Assembly: GCF_024213375.1 (NCBI RefSeq)
Contig: NZ_JANAVJ010000032.1
Location: 1-59,578, forward strand
Direction: 5' to 3'
DNA from: Paenibacillus sp. MZ04-78.2
Lineage (GTDB): Bacteria > Bacillota > Bacilli > Paenibacillales > NBRC-103111
DNA: 59,578 nt
In this document: one piece after another, positions 8,168-18,325 of the stretch
Layout of the letters: each line of letters starts with the position of its first letter
How positions within the stretch are numbered: the first letter of the stretch is position 1
The notes under the pieces: generated by a model
What the model saw: the letters and a program-made list of their open reading frames with translations, nothing else
Told to the model about the DNA's origin: nothing
The model's database searches: none
Program-made: the position numbers and the translations under genes

Positions 8168-8605
8168 TTAACCGCGAAGTTCCCAAACTTCAGGTTGTTG
8201 TGCTTGATGCGGATGTTCCGAACCTGCATACACTTTGAGCTTCGTTTTCAGGCGGTTGCCCAAACGGTTTTTCGGAAGCATACCGTAAATCGCCAGTTCC
8301 AACATACGCTCAGGCTTATTGTTCAGCATATCTTGAGCCGAAGTCACTTTCAGACCGCCCGGATGCAGGGAGTGACGATAGTACATTTTGTTTTGCAGTT
8401 TTTTACCTGTCAAAACGATTTTCTCAGCATTGATGACGACAACGAAATCGCCAGTATCTACATGCGGAGTAAATTGAGGCTTATGTTTGCCGCGCAGAAT
8501 GCTCGCCGCTTCGCTAGCCAGACGTCCGAGCGTCTTATCGGTAGCATCGATGATGTACCATTTGCGTTCAACTTCACTAGGCTTCGCCATATATGTGGTA
8601 CGCAT
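8168..8605 (-). CDS. rplM: 50S ribosomal protein L13
   Basis: L13 (uL13), 145 residues, an early-assembly 23S rRNA-binding protein. The start is the ATG at 8605, after AGGAGG; 13 extra upstream codons in the open frame have no site and would exceed the family length. The segment [20 protein letters not shown] is the family signature. Its 155-base leader appears structured, and in related Firmicutes an L13 leader RNA sits in exactly this place between truA and rplM. Confidence 0.97.
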   Translation of the reverse strand: MRTTYMAKPSEVERKWYIIDATDKTLGRLASEAASILRGKHKPQFTPHVDTGDFVVVINAEKIVLTGKKLQNKMYYRHSLHPGGLKVTSAQDMLNNKPERMLELAIYGMLPKNRLGNRLKTKLKVYAGSEHPHQAQQPEVWELRG

Positions 8606-8609
8606 GTTA

Positions 8610-8758
8610 ATGTTCCTCCTAAATCTATCTTCATCACAGGTCATTCATAGTCATGGTTATAGGTTAAAACAAGTTGGTTGCCGTTTCATTGACCCGGGGC
8701 CGTGGGGTAGCCAGTCATAAGAAACACCATCTGTTATTTTACTACATCGGCATGCAGT
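8610..8758 (-). promoter_or_regulatory. Candidate L13 leader RNA
   Basis: The truA-rplM gap holds no gene. On the minus strand it has a G/C-rich block (GGCTACCCCACGGCCCCGG, 8694-8712) followed by GTCAATGAAACGGCAACC, which could form a compact fold ahead of rplM. Known L13 leaders lie at this place in Firmicutes and autoregulate rplM-rpsI. I could not confirm the consensus by eye, so this call is mostly positional. Confidence 0.4.
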
Positions 8759-8760
8759 AA

Positions 8761-9537
8761 TCAAGCATTTGGCGCATCTTTTCCGTAAAAAACTTCCCAC
8801 AGCATAAGCCCGTGCGCCATCGCCGTCGGCCCTGCCAAAGCCCTGTCTTTCGCCGCCAAGACGTCGCGAATAATAGACGGGCTCCGCTTCCCTTCGCCAA
8901 CCTCAATCAAGGTACCTACAATGATCCGCACCATATTATATAAGAAACCGCTGCCGGTCAAATAAATGTGGATAGCGTACGACTGCAAGTGCGGCTCTAT
9001 CGGTTCGCACTCCAAGCGAGCTTCGAAGATCGTGCGAACATGGCTTTCCGCCGATGACCGACTCGAACAAAACGAAGTGAAGTCATGCTTGCCGACAAAG
9101 CAGCTCAGCGCATCCTGCATGGCCGTTACATCAAGGGCAGTCGGATGGTAAAACTCCGTGTTCCGCTTAAACAGGTCCGGATATTTCCCACATCGCAACG
9201 TATATCGATACGTCTTGCGCTTAGCGGACCTTCGGGCATGAAAATCATCCGGCACCACTCTAGTATCCCATACCACAATATCATCCGGCAAACGCGAGTT
9301 CATCGCCATGCACCAGCGTTCAATCGGGATTTGAGAACCGGTCTGAAAATTATAAACCTGTCCCCGCGCATGAACCCCCGCATCGGTCCGCCCCGAAGCC
9401 GTCACTTTGATCTCCTCGAAGGTGAGATGACGCAATGCTTGCTCCAGCTGCTGCTGAATCGTAATCTTCTGAGGCTGCGTCTGGAAGCCATGGTAGCTCA
9501 TCCCGTTATAGGATACCGTCATGCAGATGTTTCTCAA
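8761..9537 (-). CDS. truA: tRNA pseudouridine(38-40) synthase TruA
   Basis: A 258-residue enzyme that isomerises uridines 38-40 in the tRNA anticodon stem. The catalytic Asp52 lies in SGRTDAGVHA, and the late FLYNMVRIIVG motif of the family is present. The start is a TTG at 9537, after GGAGGACTGCC; the upstream ORF extension has no site. In Bacillus the ecfA1-ecfA2-ecfT genes separate rplQ from truA; here they are absent and truA is the next gene. Confidence 0.95.
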   Translation of the reverse strand: MRNICMTVSYNGMSYHGFQTQPQKITIQQQLEQALRHLTFEEIKVTASGRTDAGVHARGQVYNFQTGSQIPIERWCMAMNSRLPDDIVVWDTRVVPDDFHARRSAKRKTYRYTLRCGKYPDLFKRNTEFYHPTALDVTAMQDALSCFVGKHDFTSFCSSRSSAESHVRTIFEARLECEPIEPHLQSYAIHIYLTGSGFLYNMVRIIVGTLIEVGEGKRSPSIIRDVLAAKDRALAGPTAMAHGLMLWEVFYGKDAPNA

Positions 9538-9582
9538 GGCAGTCCTCCGTGCTTGGAAAAACAAAATTTCGATCCTACAAAA

Positions 9583-9623
9583 AAAAGGGTTTCATCAGAA
9601 TCGTAAGATCCCGTCCACCCTTT
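9583..9623 (-). terminator. Probable terminator after rplQ
   Basis: On the minus strand AAAGGGT (9617-9623) pairs with ACCCTTT (9584-9590) and an eight-base T-run follows. The 26-base loop can form a weak inner hairpin with G-U pairs. It lies between rplQ and truA and would close the alpha operon. The stem is short, so efficiency is uncertain. Confidence 0.45.
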
Positions 9624-9638
9624 CCCATCCTTTTTCTC

Positions 9639-10004
9639 TTAAGCCCGGTCTACAAGCTCCAAGTAAACCATTGGAGCAGCATCGCCGCGACGAGGTCCGA
9701 GCTTCAAAATGCGGGTATAGCCGCCTTGACGCTCAGCGTAGCGAGGAGCCAGATCGGAGAAAAGCTTTTGAATCGCATCTTGGTTTTCGTTTGCCGCTTC
9801 GCGACGAACGAAGGAAGCCACTTGCCGACGTGCATGCAAGTCACCACGTTTTGCCAAGGTGATCAATTTTTCTGCGATGGAACGAAGTTCTTTGGCTTTC
9901 GCTTCCGTCGTTTGAATGCGCTCATGTATGAACAAGTCGGTTACCAGATCGCGAAACAAAGCTTTACGCGCGCTGGAGTCACGACCCAACTTTTGGTATG
10001 CCAT
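9639..10004 (-). CDS. rplQ: 50S ribosomal protein L17
   Basis: L17 (bL17), 121 residues, starting [20 protein letters not shown], the standard N terminus. It binds 23S rRNA domain III near the exit tunnel. It is the last gene of the alpha operon (rpsM-rpsK-rpoA-rplQ), 49 bp after rpoA, with AGGAGG upstream. Confidence 0.97.
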   Translation of the reverse strand: MAYQKLGRDSSARKALFRDLVTDLFIHERIQTTEAKAKELRSIAEKLITLAKRGDLHARRQVASFVRREAANENQDAIQKLFSDLAPRYAERQGGYTRILKLGPRRGDAAPMVYLELVDRA

Positions 10005-10053
10005 GTGAGCAACCTCCTTCTGCTTGATTGGTCAGAGGTGCGCGACTTAAGAC

Positions 10054-10998
10054 TTAATCTTCCATTCTCAGGCCAAGACCAAGCTCTTCGAGCTTCTCTT
10101 GAACTTCCTCCAGAGATTTGCGACCCAAGTTGCGGACCTTCATCATGTCTTCTTCCGTTTTCGTAATCAATTCCTGCACCGTATTGATGCCGGCGCGCTT
10201 CAGGCAGTTGTAGGAACGAACCGAGAGATCGAGTTCTTCGATAGTCATCTCCAGAACTTTCTCCTTCTTATCCTCTTCCTTCTCCACCATAATCTCAGCG
10301 TCCTTGGCTTCGTCGGTCAGACCGACGAACAGCATCAGATGCTCCGTCAAAATTTTGGCGCCCAAGCTTACGGCTTCTTCCGGGCGGATGCTTCCATCTG
10401 ACCAAACTTCAAGGGTCAACTTATCATAGTTGGTAACTTGACCGACGCGAGTGTTTTCTATGCTGTAATTGACACGAGTAATCGGAGTGTAGATCGAATC
10501 GATCGGAATCACGCCGATCGGCTGTTCCTCTTTTTTGTTCTTATCTGCCGATACGTATCCCCGGCCGCGATTCGCATAAATTCTCATATGCAGCCTTGCA
10601 TCGGAGGACAGCGTAGCAATGTGCAAATCCGGGTTTAAGATCTCCACATCGCTATCGCCGCGAATATCGCCAGCCACAACAGCCCCTTCGCCTTCGGCAT
10701 CGATCTCAAGCACTTTCTCCTCGTCGGAGTGTATCTTGAGCGACAGTCCTTTCAGGTTCAGGATAATCTCCGTAACATCTTCCATGACGCCAGGAACCGT
10801 GGAGAACTCATGCAGCACGCCGTCGATTTGCACGGACGTCACAGCGGCGCCCGGCAAAGACGAAAGCAAAATTCTGCGAAGCGAGTTCCCAAGAGTCGTT
10901 CCGTAGCCTCGTTCCAATGGCTCTACGACAAATTTGCCATAGGTGCCGTCTTCGCTCAATGATACGGTTTCTATTTTCGGCTTTTCGATTTCGATCAT
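10054..10998 (-). CDS. rpoA: RNA polymerase alpha subunit
   Basis: A 314-residue alpha subunit. The N-terminal domain dimerises and seeds assembly of the core enzyme ([20 protein letters not shown] near the start is the dimer-interface motif), and the C-terminal domain after a Glu/Lys-rich linker holds the helix-hairpin-helix region that contacts UP elements and activators ([15 protein letters not shown]). The ATG at 10998 follows GGAGGG; six upstream codons are excluded. It lies between rpsK and rplQ in the standard order. Confidence 0.98.
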   Translation of the reverse strand: MIEIEKPKIETVSLSEDGTYGKFVVEPLERGYGTTLGNSLRRILLSSLPGAAVTSVQIDGVLHEFSTVPGVMEDVTEIILNLKGLSLKIHSDEEKVLEIDAEGEGAVVAGDIRGDSDVEILNPDLHIATLSSDARLHMRIYANRGRGYVSADKNKKEEQPIGVIPIDSIYTPITRVNYSIENTRVGQVTNYDKLTLEVWSDGSIRPEEAVSLGAKILTEHLMLFVGLTDEAKDAEIMVEKEEDKKEKVLEMTIEELDLSVRSYNCLKRAGINTVQELITKTEEDMMKVRNLGRKSLEEVQEKLEELGLGLRMED

Positions 10999-11030
10999 GG
11001 TTACACCCTCCTTCAAACGTCGTTTCCCTT

Positions 11031-11086
11031 TGGATAACTTAAGACGTATAAACGCGCAGTATGCCTATCCAAATAGTATTCACAAC
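11031..11086 (-). other. Stem-loop in the rpsK-rpoA spacer
   Basis: TTTGGATA and TATCCAAA, 8-base arms near 11079-11086 and 11031-11038 by plus coordinates, enclose about 40 bases that can form an inner CGTTTATACG hairpin. No U-run follows. It lies upstream of the rpoA ribosome-binding site in an unusually long spacer (125 bases) for this operon. Confidence 0.4.
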
Positions 11087-11123
11087 TTTTGGAAAATTAT
11101 ACCGCTTGGCTTAGCAATCCTAA

Positions 11124-11519
11124 TTAGACACGACGGCGTTTCGGAGGACGGCAACCGTTATGAGGAATCGGTGTAACGTCTTTAATCAGGTTAACTTCTA
11201 AACCTGCAGCTTGCAGCGAACGAATCGCAGCTTCGCGACCTGCACCCGGTCCTTTAACCATAACCTCAACTGCTCTCATACCATGCTCCATAGCAGCTTT
11301 TGCGGCAGTTTCGGCAGCCAATTGTGCAGCAAACGGAGTGCTTTTACGCGAGCCTTTGAACCCGAGGTTACCGGCGCTTGCCCAAGAAATTGCATTCCCG
11401 TGCGGGTCGGTAATGGTTACGATAGTGTTGTTGAACGTGGAGCGGATATGAGCCACTCCGGAGTCGATATTTTTCCGATCACGACGTTTGGTACGAACGA
11501 CTTTTTTAGGTTTAGCCAT
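11124..11519 (-). CDS. rpsK: 30S ribosomal protein S11
   Basis: S11 (uS11), 131 residues, on the 30S platform near the mRNA exit. The signature [15 protein letters not shown] C terminus (here [11 protein letters not shown]) and the glycine-rich [14 protein letters not shown] segment are present. It follows rpsM by 20 bp, with GGGGGTAACC upstream of the ATG. A long, 125-base spacer with a possible stem-loop separates it from rpoA. Confidence 0.97.
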   Translation of the reverse strand: MAKPKKVVRTKRRDRKNIDSGVAHIRSTFNNTIVTITDPHGNAISWASAGNLGFKGSRKSTPFAAQLAAETAAKAAMEHGMRAVEVMVKGPGAGREAAIRSLQAAGLEVNLIKDVTPIPHNGCRPPKRRRV

Positions 11520-11539
11520 TTAAAAGGTTACCCCCTTTA

Positions 11540-11908
11540 CTATTTTTTCTTATTAGCTACCGTACGACGAGGACCTTTGCGCGTACGAGCATTTGTTTTG
11601 GTACGTTGACCGCGAACAGGCAGGCCGCGGCGGTGACGAACACCACGATAGCAGCCGATCTCGATCAGGCGCTTAATGTTCAGTGCGATTTCACGACGCA
11701 GGTCGCCTTCCACTTTCAGCGTTTTGTCGATGACGTCGCGGATTTTGCTTACTTCGTCTTCTGTCAAGTCGCGAACGCGAGTATCGGCATTGATACCGGT
11801 TTGAGCGACGATTTTCTGAGCAGTCGTGTTACCGATCCCGAAAATGTAGGTCAGCGCGATTACTACTCGTTTGTCACGAGGCAAGTCTACACCAGCAATA
11901 CGTGCCAT
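11540..11908 (-). CDS. rpsM: 30S ribosomal protein S13
   Basis: S13 (uS13), 122 residues, in the 30S head, where it contacts 50S bridges and P-site t[23 protein letters not shown] is the standard N terminus, and the [16 protein letters not shown] segment near 90-106 is the family signature. The basic tail [12 protein letters not shown] is typical. It follows rpmJ by 16 bp, with AAGGAGGTG upstream. Confidence 0.97.
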   Translation of the reverse strand: MARIAGVDLPRDKRVVIALTYIFGIGNTTAQKIVAQTGINADTRVRDLTEDEVSKIRDVIDKTLKVEGDLRREIALNIKRLIEIGCYRGVRHRRGLPVRGQRTKTNARTRKGPRRTVANKKK

Positions 11909-11924
11909 TTAACACAGCACCTCC

Positions 11925-12120
<196 letters not shown>

Positions 12121-12124
12121 CAAT

Positions 12125-12343
12125 TTATTTAAAACGATAGGTTATACGGCCTCTGGTCAAATCATAGGGCGAGAGCTCGACCGTCACTTTATCGCCGGGC
12201 AGGATCCGGATAAAGTGCATTCTGATTTTACCGGATACGTGAGCAAGTATCTTATGACCGTTCTCCAGTTCAACCTTAAACATTGCATTCGGAAGAGGTT
12301 CAATCACTGTACCTTCAACTTCAATCACATCTTCTTTGGCCAC
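12125..12343 (-). CDS. infA: Translation initiation factor IF-1
   Basis: IF-1, 72 residues, a single S1/OB-fold domain that occupies the 30S A site during initiation. The sequence [20 protein letters not shown] is the family N terminus. The start chosen is the GTG at 12343, seven bases after AGGAG; an ATG two codons upstream sits too close to the site. It begins two bases after the stop of the KOW-domain gene, showing tight coupling. Confidence 0.97.
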   Translation of the reverse strand: MAKEDVIEVEGTVIEPLPNAMFKVELENGHKILAHVSGKIRMHFIRILPGDKVTVELSPYDLTRGRITYRFK

Positions 12344-12345
12344 AG

Positions 12346-12654
12346 TCATTCTCCTTTCTCTTGCGCTTTCGCTGATTCATGGTCCGCATACTTTGTCAAT
12401 GCAAACCGCAGCTTTCCGTTGGTGACTCGACCGGTAGTCATCATACTATCAGCCACTTCGCTGCTGATCGCCGGCAGAAGCTCAAGATGAATCACGTTTT
12501 TCTTTTTGGGTGCGTCTGATTTCCGTTTTCCGCCGTCTGCAATCCACACGTACCGTTGGTCTACGACGCCGATTATGACAGCGTACGATCCGGATTCCCG
12601 TCCCCGATTCACCCTTACGATTTGTCCGATCTGGGGCATGTTCGATGTTGCCAT
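12346..12654 (-). CDS. ybzG: KOW-domain RNA-binding protein (YbzG-like)
   Basis: A 102-residue protein with an N-terminal KOW/L14e-like domain ([21 protein letters not shown], about 9-29), a lysine-rich middle and a charged tail. In Bacillus subtilis the similar YbzG gene lies between map and infA, as here. The domain suggests binding of ribosomal or other structured RNA, but no precise role is established. The ATG at 12654 has only a weak GGTAAG site and lies six bases after the map stop, so it may depend on translational coupling. Confidence 0.8.
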   Translation of the reverse strand: MATSNMPQIGQIVRVNRGRESGSYAVIIGVVDQRYVWIADGGKRKSDAPKKKNVIHLELLPAISSEVADSMMTTGRVTNGKLRFALTKYADHESAKAQEKGE

Positions 12655-12660
12655 CGTGCT

Positions 12661-13412
12661 TTACTTACCGGGCAGCGTAAAAATCTCGTAGCCGTCCGGC
12701 GTAATCGCTATGGTATGCTCAAAATGCGCGCACAGTGTGCCATCCACCGTCACAACCGTCCAATTGTCTTCGAGGGTCTTAACATAACGTTCGCCCACGT
12801 TGACCATCGGCTCGATTGCAAGTACCATACCGGGCTTCAGCCGCGGACCTCGCCCTGGAATACCGTAGTTCGGAATCTGCGGCTCCTCGTGGAGCTTCGT
12901 TCCGATGCCATGTCCTACGTATTCCCGAACAACCGAAAAACCTTCATCTTCAATCACTTTTTGAATGGCGTGGGATATCGTGTACAGCCTGGCGTCCGGC
13001 TTGGCTTCGGCAAGTCCTGCATAAAGCGACCTTTCGGTTACTTCGAGCAGCTTGCGGGCCGTATCGGAAATCTCGCCAACACCGTAGGTCCATGCGGAAT
13101 CCCCATGATATCCTTTGTACTCTGCACCGATGTCGAGACTGATGATGTCACCGTCTTTAAGCTTTCGTTGACTGGGTATGCCGTGAACCAGTTCGTCGTT
13201 GACCGAAGCGCAAATACTGCCAGGAAAACCACTGTAGCCTTTAAATGACGGAATTGCGCCCTGACTGCGAATAAAATCTTCTGCGATCTGGTCGAGCTGT
13301 TTCGTTGTAATATCGGGCTGAATGGCTTGCCGCAGCACCCGATGCGTTTCGGCGACAATCCGTCCCGCCTCCCGCATCAATTCCAATTCAGCAGCTGACT
13401 TACAGATGATCA

Positions 13413-13413
<1 letters not shown>
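12661..13413 (-). CDS. map: Methionine aminopeptidase, type I
   Basis: A 250-residue type Ia enzyme that removes the initiator Met from nascent proteins. Metal ligands can be placed in [16 protein letters not shown] (two Asp), [12 protein letters not shown] (His) and AIEPMV (Glu), with the last Glu in the C-terminal domain. The start ATG overlaps the adk stop codon as TAATG, the usual adk-map coupling in Bacillales. Confidence 0.96.
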
Positions 13414-14145
<732 letters not shown>

Positions 14146-14147
14146 TG

Positions 14148-15449
14148 CTATTTATTAATGAAGCCTTTGTAGTGGCGTTTAATCAGTTGGCTCTCGATTT
14201 GTTTCATCGTCTCAAGTCCTACACCGATAACGATCAGCAAAGACGTACCGCCAATGGTAACGGAGTTCGGCAGTCCAGCCACAGAACCGATAATCATTGG
14301 AATTATCGAGATGGCAGCCAAGAAAAGCGCGCCGGACAATGTGATTCGGGTCATGACTCGCGTCAAGTAAACCGAGGTGGTTTTGCCCGGACGGATGCCT
14401 GGGATATATCCGCCATTTTTCTTCATCTGATCCGCCATTTGCACAGGATTCATCTGTACAAACGTGTAGAAATACGTAAAGCCGATGATCAACAAAACGT
14501 ACAACACCATACCGAGCGGATGTGTGTAGTTCAAGTTGGTGATAATCCATTCCGCCACCGCGTTACCTCTCCAGAAGCTTGCAATCGTCGGAGGAAACAC
14601 TAATAGCGAAAGCGCGAAGATGACCGGAATGACGCCAGCCGCGTTTACTTTAAGCGGAATGTGCGTCGACTGTCCTCCGAACATTTTGCGGCCTACCACC
14701 CGTTTTGCATACTGCACCGGAATTTTACGAACGCCTTGCTGGACGAAAATCACACCGGCGATCAAGGCAATGACCACGACGGCAATAATAACGACCTTCA
14801 AGATGTTAAGGAAGAGCGCGCCGCCTGCATCTGCAAATTGCGTTTGGTATATTTGTCCGATGCCAGTCGGGATTGCCGCAACAATCCCTGCGAAGATGAT
14901 AATGGAAATACCATTTCCAATGCCATTTTCGGTGATTTGTTCCCCTAACCACATCAGAAAAGCAGTCCCAGCCGTAAGAACGATCGCGATCAACGCATAC
15001 GTCGTAAAGGTCGGATTGATCACAAGACCGGCATACAGTCGGTTAAATCCGATCGCCAGGCCAAAGGCCTGAATGATTCCCAGCACGATGGTCCCGTAAC
15101 GGGTGATTTGGCTTAACTTCTTTCTGCCGACTTCTCCTTCTTTAGCCCATTGCGTGAATGTCGGAATGACATCCATGGAAAGAAGCTGCACGATGATGGA
15201 TGCCGTGATATACGGCATAATCCCCATCGCGAAGATGGAGAATTGGAACAACGCGCCGCCGGAGAATGTATTCAGCAAGCCGAATACACCACCTGCGTTA
15301 GCTTGGTCTTGAGCCTTGAGAATTTCTGTATTGATGTTAGGTACCGGAATAAAAGCACCAATTCTGTAGACGATCAGCACCAGAAGAGTGAACAGGATCC
15401 GTTTCCTCAGATCGTCTACTTTCATAATATTGGATATGGTACGAAACAT
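14148..15449 (-). CDS. secY: Preprotein translocase subunit SecY
   Basis: The 433-residue channel subunit of the Sec translocon, with ten predicted membrane segments. [18 protein letters not shown] at the N terminus and the plug region FSGGALFQFSIFAMGIMPYI are family hallmarks. It works with SecE, encoded in this window, and SecG. The ATG overlaps the rplO stop (TAATG), so the two are translationally coupled as in other spc operons. Confidence 0.98.
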   Translation of the reverse strand: MFRTISNIMKVDDLRKRILFTLLVLIVYRIGAFIPVPNINTEILKAQDQANAGGVFGLLNTFSGGALFQFSIFAMGIMPYITASIIVQLLSMDVIPTFTQWAKEGEVGRKKLSQITRYGTIVLGIIQAFGLAIGFNRLYAGLVINPTFTTYALIAIVLTAGTAFLMWLGEQITENGIGNGISIIIFAGIVAAIPTGIGQIYQTQFADAGGALFLNILKVVIIAVVVIALIAGVIFVQQGVRKIPVQYAKRVVGRKMFGGQSTHIPLKVNAAGVIPVIFALSLLVFPPTIASFWRGNAVAEWIITNLNYTHPLGMVLYVLLIIGFTYFYTFVQMNPVQMADQMKKNGGYIPGIRPGKTTSVYLTRVMTRITLSGALFLAAISIIPMIIGSVAGLPNSVTIGGTSLLIVIGVGLETMKQIESQLIKRHYKGFINK

Positions 15450-15889
15450 TAAATCACCTCGGTTTTACCGCCGGCAGCCTGAATTTTCTCTACCGCAGAT
15501 TGGGAGAACTTGCTGGCCTTAACGTTCAGTTGAACCGTGATTTCACCGTTACCCAAAATTTTGATGCCGTCTTTAGGGTTTTTCACGATACCGGATTCCA
15601 AAAGAACTTCAGGAGTTACTTCCGTACCTGCTGCAAACTTGTTCAGATCCTCTACGTTGATAACCGCATATTCCGTACGGAATCTGTTGTTAAATCCACG
15701 TTTTGGCAAGCGACGATAAAGCGGGTTCTGACCACCTTCGAAGCCGGGACGGACACCGCCGCCGGAACGGGAGTTTTGACCTTTGTGACCGCGAGTAGCT
15801 GTTTTACCCATCCCACTACCGATACCACGACCTACACGCTTGCGCGTGTCGCGGGAACCTGGGGCGGAAGAAAGCTCATGCAATTTCAT
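15449..15889 (-). CDS. rplO: 50S ribosomal protein L15
   Basis: L15 (uL15), 146 residues, a late-assembly 23S rRNA protein. Its N-terminal half is glycine- and arginine-rich ([20 protein letters not shown]), the family feature. The start is the ATG at 15889, five bases after AGGAGGTG; a GTG three codons upstream is part of the ribosome-binding site. Its stop overlaps the secY start. Confidence 0.97.
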   Translation of the reverse strand: MKLHELSSAPGSRDTRKRVGRGIGSGMGKTATRGHKGQNSRSGGGVRPGFEGGQNPLYRRLPKRGFNNRFRTEYAVINVEDLNKFAAGTEVTPEVLLESGIVKNPKDGIKILGNGEITVQLNVKASKFSQSAVEKIQAAGGKTEVI

Positions 15890-15922
15890 CGTTTGCACCT
15901 CCTCTAGCTATATGTTAAAACC

Positions 15923-16111
15923 TTAAGCTTCAATTTCTTTAACTTCAACCAAGTGACTTACTTGGTTAACCATGCCGCGGATTGCAGCATTGTCTTGTTG
16001 AGTAACGGATTGATGCAGTTTGCGAAGTCCGAGAGCCGTAACCGTACGACGCTGAGTTTCAGGACGACCGATCAGGCTGCGCTTGAGGGTAATTTGCAGT
16101 TGCTTAGCCAT
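15923..16111 (-). CDS. rpmD: 50S ribosomal protein L30
   Basis: L30 (uL30), 62 residues, short and basic, with the [20 protein letters not shown] signature. It binds 23S rRNA near the 5S region. It sits between rpsE and rplO in the standard spc order, ten bases after the rpsE stop, with GGAGG upstream. Confidence 0.96.
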   Translation of the reverse strand: MAKQLQITLKRSLIGRPETQRRTVTALGLRKLHQSVTQQDNAAIRGMVNQVSHLVEVKEIEA

Positions 16112-16121
16112 GGTATCCCTC

Positions 16122-16619
16122 CTAACCTAAGAGTTCTTCTACGGTTTTACCGCGAAGCTTGGCAACCTCTTCCGCACGCTTCAGGCGCTGTAAGCCTTCC
16201 AGAGTAGCGTTAACCATGTTGATGGAGTTCGAAGACCCGAGGGACTTCGTCAGAATGTCGCCTACGCCTGCCAGTTCAAGAACCGCACGAACCGGGCCGC
16301 CGGCGATAACTCCGGTACCTTTCGAAGCAGGCTTAAGCAATACGCGTCCTGCGCCGAAATGTCCGATCACCATGTGAGGAATTGTCGTTCCGACGATAGG
16401 AACGTGAATCAGGTTTTTCTTCGCATCTTCGATACCTTTGCGAATCGCATCAGGTACCTCGGAAGCTTTCCCGATTCCCGCGCCTACCCAACCTTTGCCG
16501 TCGCCCACAACCACGAGTGCGCTAAAGCTGAAACGGCGACCGCCCTTTACGACTTTAGCTACGCGGTTAATATGAACGACTTTTTCAGTCAGTTCTAATG
16601 TATTGGGATCAATACGCAA
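16122..16619 (-). CDS. rpsE: 30S ribosomal protein S5
   Basis: S5 (uS5), 165 residues, which with S4 controls decoding accuracy. A double-stranded RNA-binding-like N-terminal domain ([18 protein letters not shown]) is followed by the conserved second domain ([19 protein letters not shown]). The start is TTG at 16619, shortly after GGAGGT, an uncommon start for a ribosomal protein. It follows rplR by 29 bp. Confidence 0.97.
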   Translation of the reverse strand: MRIDPNTLELTEKVVHINRVAKVVKGGRRFSFSALVVVGDGKGWVGAGIGKASEVPDAIRKGIEDAKKNLIHVPIVGTTIPHMVIGHFGAGRVLLKPASKGTGVIAGGPVRAVLELAGVGDILTKSLGSSNSINMVNATLEGLQRLKRAEEVAKLRGKTVEELLG

Positions 16620-16648
16620 GTCCTTTACCTCCTTATTGATGAATTGGA

Positions 16649-17017
16649 TTAGAATTCAAGACCTGCTTCACGAGCAGCGTCTGCAAGTGCTTTAACACGT
16701 CCATGGTACAGGTAACCGCCGCGGTCAAAAACGACTTTCGCGATACCTGCTTTTTTCGCACGCTCAGCGATCAGAGCGCCGACTTTCGAAGCTGCTTCTG
16801 CGTTTCCGCCGTTTCCGAGCCCTTCTTTGAGCTCTTTGTCCTGCGTAGAAGCCGCTGCGATCGTTACGCCTTTAACGTCGTCGATCAGTTGCGCGTACAT
16901 ATGCTTAGAGGAACGGAAAATGTTCAAACGAGGACGTTCCGTCGTTCCTTGAATTTTCTTACGAACGCGAAGATGTCTTTTCAAACGCGCTTTGTTTTTA
17001 TCGCCTTTGGTAATCAT
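16649..17017 (-). CDS. rplR: 50S ribosomal protein L18
   Basis: L18 (uL18), 122 residues, a 5S rRNA-binding protein that joins L5 and 5S in the central protuberance. The family end [20 protein letters not shown] is present. The start is ATG at 17017 after AAAGGAG; ten upstream codons in the open frame precede that site and are excluded. Confidence 0.97.
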   Translation of the reverse strand: MITKGDKNKARLKRHLRVRKKIQGTTERPRLNIFRSSKHMYAQLIDDVKGVTIAAASTQDKELKEGLGNGGNAEAASKVGALIAERAKKAGIAKVVFDRGGYLYHGRVKALADAAREAGLEF

Positions 17018-17082
17018 TCGAGGTTCACTCCTTTCGAGTTGGATCATCCGAAGTACGGATTATGCGATCAGCTTAAGCAGCC

Positions 17083-17625
17083 TTATTTCTTCTTACCGGC
17101 TTTACCTTCTTTGCGAAGGATACGCTCGCCTTCGTATTTAATACCTTTGCCTTTGTATGGCTCAGGCTCACGAACGGAACGAACTTTTGCTGCTGTAGCT
17201 CCAACCAACTCTTTGTCGATCCCTTTAACGATGATCTTAGTGTTGGTAGGAACTTCGAACTCGATACCGTTCTCCGGCTCGATTTCAACCGGGTGGGAGT
17301 AACCCACGTTCAGAACCAGCTTGTTGCCGGATTTGTTCGCACGGTAACCTACGCCGACGAGATCAAGAGATTTAGCAAAACCATCAGTTACTCCGCTAAC
17401 CATGTTTTGTACAACGCTGCGGGTCGTACCATGCAGAGAGCGGTGCAATTTGTTGTCGGAAGGACGTTCTACGGTCAGAACATTGTCCTCAACGCTGATC
17501 TTCATATCTCTATGCAATTCACGGCTCAAAGTGCCTTTCGGACCTTTTACCGTAATGAGTGTATTGTCAATAGTCACGTTTACTCCGCTTGGGATCGTGA
17601 TCGGTTTGCGACCAATACGGGACAT
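17083..17625 (-). CDS. rplF: 50S ribosomal protein L6
   Basis: L6 (uL6), 180 residues, two related domains, located near the L7/L12 stalk base. [15 protein letters not shown] is the standard N terminus, and the [14 protein letters not shown] signature lies near the end. The ATG at 17625 follows GGAGG; the GTG three codons upstream overlaps the ribosome-binding site. Confidence 0.97.
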   Translation of the reverse strand: MSRIGRKPITIPSGVNVTIDNTLITVKGPKGTLSRELHRDMKISVEDNVLTVERPSDNKLHRSLHGTTRSVVQNMVSGVTDGFAKSLDLVGVGYRANKSGNKLVLNVGYSHPVEIEPENGIEFEVPTNTKIIVKGIDKELVGATAAKVRSVREPEPYKGKGIKYEGERILRKEGKAGKKK

Positions 17626-17656
17626 GTTGTGCACCTCCGTTCATTCAAAATCTTGA

Positions 17657-18055
17657 TTACCAAACGTAGCAGATTACCTCTCCGCCAGCTTTGGTTTGAC
17701 GAGCTTCTTTATCCGTCATCACGCCTTTGGACGTGGACAGAATTGCGATTCCCAAACCGCCAAGTACGCGAGGCACTTCTTGGCTTTTCGCGTAAACGCG
17801 AAGGCCCGGTTTGCTGATTCTTTTGAGTCCTGTAATAACGCGCTCATTGTTAGGGCCGTATTTCAGGAACAAGCGGATGATGCCTTGCTTGCTGTCTTCG
17901 ATATATTCAGCGTCACGAATGAAGCCTTCCTTCTTGAGGATCTCAGCGATTTCTCTTTTGACCTTCGAAGCCGGAATTTCGACAGTTTCATGACGAACGA
18001 CGTTAGCGTTGCGGATGCGTGTAAGCATATCTGCAATTGGATCGGACATAACCAT
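17657..18055 (-). CDS. rpsH: 30S ribosomal protein S8
   Basis: S8 (uS8), 132 residues, a primary binder of the 16S central domain. It begins [18 protein letters not shown], and the C-terminal signature [19 protein letters not shown] is intact. Either ATG (residue 1 or 3) is possible; the first is kept, matching the length in Bacillus. GGAGGT lies upstream. Its family is a known autoregulator of the spc operon in Escherichia coli, but no such site was seen here. Confidence 0.97.
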   Translation of the reverse strand: MVMSDPIADMLTRIRNANVVRHETVEIPASKVKREIAEILKKEGFIRDAEYIEDSKQGIIRLFLKYGPNNERVITGLKRISKPGLRVYAKSQEVPRVLGGLGIAILSTSKGVMTDKEARQTKAGGEVICYVW

Positions 18056-18088
18056 GTGTAGTGAACCTCCTTCCCGAGAGCTTAAAGT

Positions 18089-18274
18089 TTACCAGCTTGC
18101 TTTCTTCACGCCAGGAATCTGGCCTTTGTATGCCAATTCGCGGAAGCAAATTCTGCAAATTTTGAATTTCCGTAGTACGGAATGCGGGCGACCGCAGCGT
18201 TCGCAGCGTGTGTAAGCCTGCACCTTGAATTTCGGAGGACGCTGCTGCTTAATCTTCATCGAAGTTTTTGCCAC
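18089..18274 (-). CDS. rpsN: 30S ribosomal protein S14, type Z (zinc-binding)
   Basis: The short, zinc-binding S14 (uS14), 61 residues. The ligands are the pairs CERC (about 24-27) and CRIC (about 40-43). The start is GTG at 18274, after GGAGGTG. One copy of the double-hairpin repeat lies just upstream of that ribosome-binding site. It sits between rplE and rpsH as usual. Confidence 0.97.
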   Translation of the reverse strand: MAKTSMKIKQQRPPKFKVQAYTRCERCGRPHSVLRKFKICRICFRELAYKGQIPGVKKASW

Positions 18275-18292
18275 TTCAGTTTACACCTCCAA

Positions 18293-18324
18293 AGTCTCCA
18301 TTAGGAAACTTGCTTCGTAAGCAT
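18293..18324 (-). repeat. Double-hairpin UTR repeat upstream of rpsN
   Basis: Plus sense AGTCTCC-ATTA-GGAAACT (18293-18310) followed by TGCTTCGTAAGCA (18311-18323), in which GCTT-CGT-AAGC is itself a small palindrome. The first stem has one G-U pair in the mRNA. It lies three bases upstream of the rpsN ribosome-binding site and is related to the elements before rpmJ, rplX and rplJ. Confidence 0.72.
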
Positions 18325-18325
18325 G

